Assembly: GCA_030267965.1 (NCBI GenBank)
Contig: BRYA01000568.1
Span: 7,065 to 42,604 of the forward strand
Direction of reading: 5' to 3'
Source of the DNA: Triparma columacea
Taxonomy: Eukaryota; Sar; Bolidophyceae; Parmales; Triparmaceae
DNA: 35,540 bases
In this document: positions 30,981 to 35,540 of the stretch, piece after piece
How positions within the stretch are numbered: the stretch's first letter is position 1
Layout of the letters: the number at the start of each line of letters is the position of its first letter
Program-made: the position numbers and the translations under genes
Notes under the pieces: model-generated
Seen by the model: the letters and a program-made list of their open reading frames with translations, nothing else
The model's database searches: none
Told to the model about the DNA's origin: nothing

Positions 30981-33341
30981 ATGCGCCTGTCACTTGCCTT
31001 CTCTCTAATGACCCTTGCATCGGCATGGGTCAACCCTTCCATTCACATGGGGCGGATTCCCCTTGCTCGCCGAGGAGCACCTCTGCAGGTGTTGGCTGAG
31101 GCTCCTAATGAGGTAGAAATCAAGCCTGATGCCGAGAATTCCTCAGTAGAGCTGACAATCAACGTCACGGGGGAGCAGACGAAGGATGCATACGCCCGCG
31201 TTGTCGCTGATGCTTCAAAGAACATGGACATTCCAGGATTCCGCAAGGTGAGAATAAATGGGCAAGAAGTGGAGTGCGAAAATTCTAATTGCTAACACTT
31301 GTCACAGGGCTCCAAGATCCCTGCCAACGTCATCGAGTCTGTTCTCGAGGGCGGCAACGGCCAGGCTGCCGGGGGCAAGAACCTGCTCAGGAAGCAGGCT
31401 CTCAAGCAGCTTGTCGGACTCGTCGAGACCGTGCTCAGCGACCACCCCACCATTGACCCCATCGGGCAGCCTGAGATCGTACAGAACGAGGAAATCCTTG
31501 TCCAGATGTTCACCCCCGGGGAGCCCATGCAGCTCATTGTCAAGACTGATGTCTGGCCCACCATCTCTTGGAGAGACGCCAAGCCCGACGCCAAGGTTTA
31601 CGAGGGTCTTGAGGTGAGGAGAGCCGACTACGATTGCGCACAATTGCGTTGGACGGAGCAGCTCACGAGGCCGCACGTTGGGCAATGAATTCTCACCCAT
31701 TTCGCTTCGCTCATATCTTTAGGCCTCCTACTCCCGCAAGCCTTTCAACCAGGCCAAGATGGACCAGGCTCTCAAGGACCTGAAGGACAGGCAGGCTAAG
31801 CTCGCCCCTAAGGGCGACGCGAATGCCGCGCTCGAGATGGGAGACGCCTGCGTCGTCAATATGGTTGGGTACATGGCGGACGAGAGCGGGGGCAAGGGGG
31901 AGCCCCTTCCCAACGCAGGTGAGGAAGAGCAAGGAGGAGCAAGAAGGAGCAAGGAGGAGCGCAGTGACGACTTTATGCACAATGTAAATATCATCTTAAA
32001 CTTATGCCATTCATTCGTCACCTCGCTCCTCCTCGCAGCCTCGGGCGACCAGGTAGACGTTGTCATGGAGACCGGAAAGTACATGGAGGGTTTGGTAGAG
32101 GGCATCGTCGGGGCCAAGATCGACGACGTCAGGGAGGTCAAGGTAGTTTTCCCTCCCTTCCTAAAGGACAAAACTCTTGCCGGCAAGACGGCCATCTTCG
32201 ACGTGACTGTGCTGTCGGTCGACACCAGGACCCTCCCGGAGCTAGACGACGAGTTTGCGAACGCCATCCGGCCAGGGTTGACCAAGGAAGGCCTCATGGA
32301 AGAGGTTAAGAATGCCGTTGACGCCGAGGACGCCAAGGAGTTCACAGCCGTCAGGAACAAGGCCCTCGAGGCCGCCCTCGCCGATAAGGTGTCCATGGTG
32401 ATCCCAGACACGCTCATAACAATGCAGTGCCGCGAGAAGTACGCGCTGATGCTGACGGACATGAGGGACAACGGGACACCGGACGCGGAGATCAAGAAGC
32501 TTGTGACACCGGAGAACTTCGAGAAGTACAAAGAAATCGCGAGGCCGAACATCGAGAGGGACCTGAAGGCGTCTATGGCTGTCGAGGAGGTGGCCAAGTT
32601 CGAAAATATCAGAGTCGCGCCGGAGGAAATCGAGGAGCAGATGGCGAACATTAAGAAGGAAGTCGCCCAATCTGGCGATGAGGTGAGTTCTGCCGTGTGC
32701 GTGTGGGGGGGTTGATGGACGAGTTACTTTTGATTGTATCGCTGTGAAGAGCCCCAAAATATACAAAATACACCGAGGGTCCGGGAAAGGGAGGGGGGGG
32801 GGGAGGAATGGGGAGAGGGGCGTTAACACACACGGCCGTGTGGCCTAATGGACAAGGCGCCAGTTTCCGACGCTGGAGATTGAGGGTTCAAGTCCCTCCT
32901 CGGTCGTGACCATTGTGACCTGATGACATATGTTGTTGGTCCTCATATTTGCGCGTTTAATCGCCCCCGGCAACCCCACACTCCACCCCCACCTATCCCC
33001 CCGATGTATATAATGATATGTTTTGCATTTCTGAGCGATACGAAGCCACAAAAGTCCCCCCGAAATCGTACTCGCTTCACGCCCTTCCCTTCCTTACCCC
33101 TCCCCCCCTCCCCACTCAGTTCGACGAGCAGCAAATGAGGGGCAAGGTTGAGGCCACCCTCCTCCGCAACCAGGTGATGGACTACATCGCCTCCAAGGCG
33201 ATCCTGGATGTCAAGTACGAGGAGGAGGCGGAGTTCGACGAGGACCTGATGAACGACATCATGGAGAAACAGGCGGAGGCGGAGAGGGAGAGGGTGGCTA
33301 AGGTTGCGCAGGCAGCAGCGGACGAGGAGGCGAAACTTTAG
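30981..33341 (+). CDS. tig: Plastid trigger factor (ribosome-associated chaperone / peptidyl-prolyl isomerase)
   Basis: Five exons (30981-31247, 31308-31613, 31723-31918, 32039-32682, 33120-33341), 1,635 nt, 544 aa. The presequence MRLSLAFSLMTLASA-WVNP has the signal-plus-aromatic pattern for plastid import. Residues 86-94, GFRKGSKIP, are the ribosome-docking signature of trigger factor, which binds uL23 at the exit tunnel. The middle (about 260-370) is FKBP-like (GDACVVNMVGYMADESGG, KTAIFDVTVLSVDTRTLPELDDEFA). The C-terminal helical arms (KYALMLTDMRDNG, EKYKEIARPNIERDLKASMAVEEVAK) form the substrate cradle. Length is about 100 residues above bacterial forms, explained by the presequence and the acidic and alanine-rich tail. 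The last intron (437 nt) hosts a tRNA gene. Confidence 0.93.
32834..32906 (+). tRNA. tRNA-Arg (anticodon CCG), nested in a trigger factor intron
   Basis: A 73-nt cloverleaf can be drawn. The acceptor stem is GGCCGTG with CTCGGTC (one T-T mismatch, one G-T). The D stem is GCCT/AGGC. The anticodon stem CCAGT/GCTGG encloses the loop TTCCGAC with CCG at its centre. The T arm is GAGGG-TTCAAGT-CCCTC, and the discriminator base is G. Internal promoters fit well: A box TGGCCTAATGG and B box GGTTCAAGTCC. There is no tRNA intron and no encoded CCA. It lies on the same strand as the host gene, inside the 32683-33119 intron. Confidence 0.95.
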
Positions 33342-33522
33342 GGGAGGTTGGGCAAGATGGGGGGGGGGGGGGGGGAACAAATGAAAATGTTACCGACGTA
33401 TTGCAATGAAGAACAATGCAAACAGTTATTCGTTGTGCGATGCGTGTTTTGTGTGTGGGGTGTTGGTGGTGGTTGGGCTCATCATTCCCCCCCCCTCCCC
33501 TCCCGCGCGCTGCTTCCTCCCT
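33342..33522. other. Convergent 3' spacer with poly-G tract
   Basis: A 181-bp spacer between the trigger factor stop and the stop of the next minus-strand gene. It includes a G run at about 33360-33374. Nothing else is seen. Confidence 0.4.
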
Positions 33523-34264
33523 TCACTGCTTGTTCTCGAGCGCACTCAGCCTCTGCTCCAGCTCCGCCTCCTTCGCCTTGCTCTCTGCCAGGTCCTTCTC
33601 CGCCTTCTCGAGCTTCTGCTGCTCATTCTCAATTTCAATCTGCTGCTTATAGTCCCTGATCTCTCCCCGCCCCCCGTAGCCCCCGTTCATCGCCGCTCCC
33701 AGCCCGTACCCTATCCCGAAGTTCCCGATCCCCCCCCCCCCGTAGCCGTAGGGTGAGCCCATAGGCATGATGACGGTGGTGCCGCCCCTGTAGCCACCCC
33801 CGTAGCCTCCCCCACCCCTGTAAGCGCCACCGGAAGGACGGGCGGAACGGGAGGGGGCGCGGTAGCTGGAGCGACCCCCGGAGCGACCGCCGCTGCGGGC
33901 TGAGAAGGAGAGAGGGTTGAAAATAGGGGGTTGGCTACTATTCAAGGTGGGCAAGACTGGCCGACACACAACCTTCTTTGATATTTCAGAAGTAAATAGG
34001 AAGGACTGCGTATTGATATGTGGAAGGTTGTCCTAAGGATAATCAACACACGCTTATTCCTTCATTCTCACCTGATAGGACCTGAGATGATGAGCTTATT
34101 GAGGTGTCAGCACTTGAGGCATCAGGTGCTCCGATGAGAGCAGTGCAAATTGCAGCTCCAGCCATGCATGTGGCAATCTCTCTCTTGATACAATTCAAGT
34201 TAGGCAAATTGTAGGCCTGGGAGCCTGCGAGGATTGCGATTAGCGTGAGAATGAACAACTTCAT
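33523..34264 (-). CDS. Gly/Arg/Tyr-rich coiled-coil protein with N-terminal signal, probably plastid-targeted
   Basis: Two exons (34264-34072, 33899-33523) give 189 aa. The signal peptide MKLFILTLIAILAGSQA is followed by Y, consistent with plastid import. A second hydrophobic stretch (CMAGAAICTALIGAPDASSA) may direct the protein to the thylakoid or its membrane. The middle (about 65-140) is low complexity: RSGGRSGGRSSYRAPSRSAR, then Gly/Tyr repeats. The last 45 residues form a charged coiled coil (QQKLEKAEKDLAESKAKEAELEQ). Function is unknown. The SGGR/SYRAP pattern vaguely recalls DUF1517-like plastid proteins, but I would not assign that family. Confidence 0.8.
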
Positions 34265-34899
34265 ATTTCTCCAACTAAATTTTGTCAACTTTGTCCCCCC
34301 CTGGCTTCCTCCGTGCGCCCGTAACGACGTCAAAAGACGTATTTCTTTTTACCGTTCGCTCTAAGATTGTATAGGGAACACCGGTTTGCGCTGTACCTCA
34401 ATATAAAAATCGTTAAGTTGTTGATTAATGGGTTAGTTTTCCTGGTACAGCCTCCGTGTCTTTTCTACCTACAGCTCTATTCCTGTAAATTGGAATAAAT
34501 TAAAGTTTTGCTTTTGTAAGTTGATACTTAGTATTGGAGTTTAGTATGTATATAAAAGATGTGCTGGAGTATTTTTAAGCCTCGACGAGTTAATTTGGTG
34601 GTTTGATGGATGCTTCATCGTTGGCTATGCTTGGCTTTTGGGGTGTTAGGTGCTTTAGGAGTTCAAACGGCCAACTAACGCCATATAGCGTGCTTCACGC
34701 TCGCCATCTGAACCATGCAGTATGGTGTTCCTCGGCCGTTTTTATCGAGTTATTTTCTTCTAGCCTTTTCCAGAGTCTACGACAGGCGAGTTGTATCTGT
34801 CAATTTTTGTTGAATTACGCTACTTAGGATTACAAAAATGTGGTATATTGACTAATACGATATAACTGAGTACGTATATATAATTTATATCTAAATATA

Positions 34900-34927
34900 T
34901 TGTCAAAATGATTATACTTTTTGACAA
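34900..34927. repeat. Inverted repeat TTGTCAAAA-N10-TTTTGACAA
   Basis: Perfect 9-bp arms with a 10-base AT-rich spacer. It has the same arm sequence and nearly the same spacing as the palindrome at 21803-21834, about 13 kb away. Confidence 0.85.
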
Positions 34928-34979
34928 CGAAAGTGACCCTCCCCAAGCGTTTTGAGAGGGCGACCATATGATTCAGTTA

Positions 34980-35204
34980 TTATGGAACCTTGTTGTCCTC
35001 TTTGGTGATTTTTAACGGTGCGACTTGATGTGCTTCGTACATGTCGACATCCGCTCGTCTTTCTTGAATTATTCCAGCCAGATCCAAATAGGTGGCACCA
35101 ACCATGTTCCCGCGGTCCACCCAAAGAGCCCTTGTTTTGTGCCTTCTTCTTGAGATCCCCTTATGGTTGAAGAGGGGGGGGACGAAGGTGGTCGTGCTTT
35201 TGAT
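34980..35204 (-). CDS. Candidate terminal exon of an unidentified gene
   Basis: On the minus strand a 75-codon frame opens after a good acceptor (pyrimidine tract then CCTAG at 35205) and ends with tandem TAA stops. It includes WVDRGNMVGATYLDLAGII, which reads more like real protein than the alternative frames. No upstream exon with a matching phase could be found before the window edge, and no family is recognised. It could be a chance frame. Confidence 0.25.
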   Translation of the reverse strand: MKSTTTFVPPLFNHKGISRRRHKTRALWVDRGNMVGATYLDLAGIIQERRADVDMYEAHQVAPLKITKEDNKVP

Positions 35205-35540
35205 CTAGGAGAGGGGGGGGGTGGTCGGTTCTCGTGGGGAAGTGTGAGGATGAGGGGAGAGGAGAAAAAGGCTGGAGCTCCCCACAGAGGACCAGGGACC
35301 AGGTTGATTGAACTTTGCTCTGCCAAAATTAAGCAGTTTGACACAAGAAAAAGGTAAAGCGGAGAGTGATTTACACTCATAATACTCTGAAGGCCCCCCC
35401 TGCGTCCTCTTTACGTTTTGAATCCCAAAAATTGCGAAGGAAACAAGATAACCATCATAAGGTGTTTCCCATCGGGACTCATGCTTTCATTGTTTTCGCT
35501 CATATACGTGATAATACTACTTCAGGCCCGTTGTCTTTAT

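Larger units (their letters stand above)
34265..35540. other. Mostly noncoding right end, AT-rich
   Basis: The first part holds the promoter of the minus-strand Gly-rich gene. From about 34360 to 34920 the sequence is AT-rich without a supported gene. A short plus-strand open frame at 34603-34827 has no recognisable features. A palindrome and a candidate terminal exon on the minus strand are listed separately. Confidence 0.4.

Noticed and set aside
34603..34827. 74-codon plus-strand open frame
   Set aside because: It lies in an AT-rich region, has no protein-like motif, no splice partner and no similarity I can recognise.
1..35540. Transposase, reverse transcriptase, integrase or viral genes
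   Set aside because: No catalytic motifs of these families were found in any frame; only small inverted repeats and satellites are present.

Overview
This is a eukaryotic nuclear window, almost certainly from a photosynthetic stramenopile (ochrophyte) alga. Genes are densely packed on both strands. I could place 36 short spliceosomal introns, most of them 60-190 nt. Several gene products start with an ER-type signal peptide whose predicted cleavage site is followed by an aromatic residue (VDA-F, TAEG-F, ASA-W, SQA-Y). That is the bipartite plastid presequence of algae with red-lineage secondary plastids. I cannot assign genus; a Parmales-, pelagophyte- or dictyochophyte-like alga would fit.

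Left third (1-12929, minus strand): a fragment of a coiled-coil gene at the left edge, then a 12-exon gene for a ~3,674-residue protein related to soluble adenylyl cyclase (ADCY10). Its order is C1-C2 cyclase, a second degenerate C1-C2 pair, then two complete AAA/STAND ATPase-TPR modules in tandem.

Middle (12930-27503): a GSK3/shaggy kinase (+); an assembly gap; a small acidic hypothetical protein (+); a plastid-targeted protein of unknown function (-); a NadD-like adenylyltransferase with an intronic minisatellite (+); a MYND-SET (SMYD-like) protein that reads by splicing into TPR and prolyl-4-hydroxylase-type 2OG-Fe(II) dioxygenase domains (-); and a 9-exon LRR / RanBP2 zinc finger / R3H / CCCH zinc finger protein (+).

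Right third (27525-34264): five consecutive genes whose products all carry N-terminal signals. They are a Tat-type thylakoid-lumen candidate (-), a TTL-like ATP-grasp ligase (+), a DUF1499 lumenal protein with a duplicated twin-arginine segment (-), plastid trigger factor (+) with a tRNA-Arg(CCG) gene nested in its last intron, and a Gly/Arg-rich coiled-coil protein (-). The last 1.3 kb has only a weak candidate exon and an AT-rich palindrome.

Exon models were built by hand from GT-AG sites. Every spliced gene listed keeps frame across all junctions, and the summed exon lengths divide by three. The functional connections are limited: cyclase and GSK3 share a divergent promoter region, and the right-hand genes suggest a plastid-biogenesis neighbourhood. 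Recurrent intron features (GTGAGAAT starts, TTCGCT-type repeats, C-only pyrimidine tracts) are the main non-coding signal.
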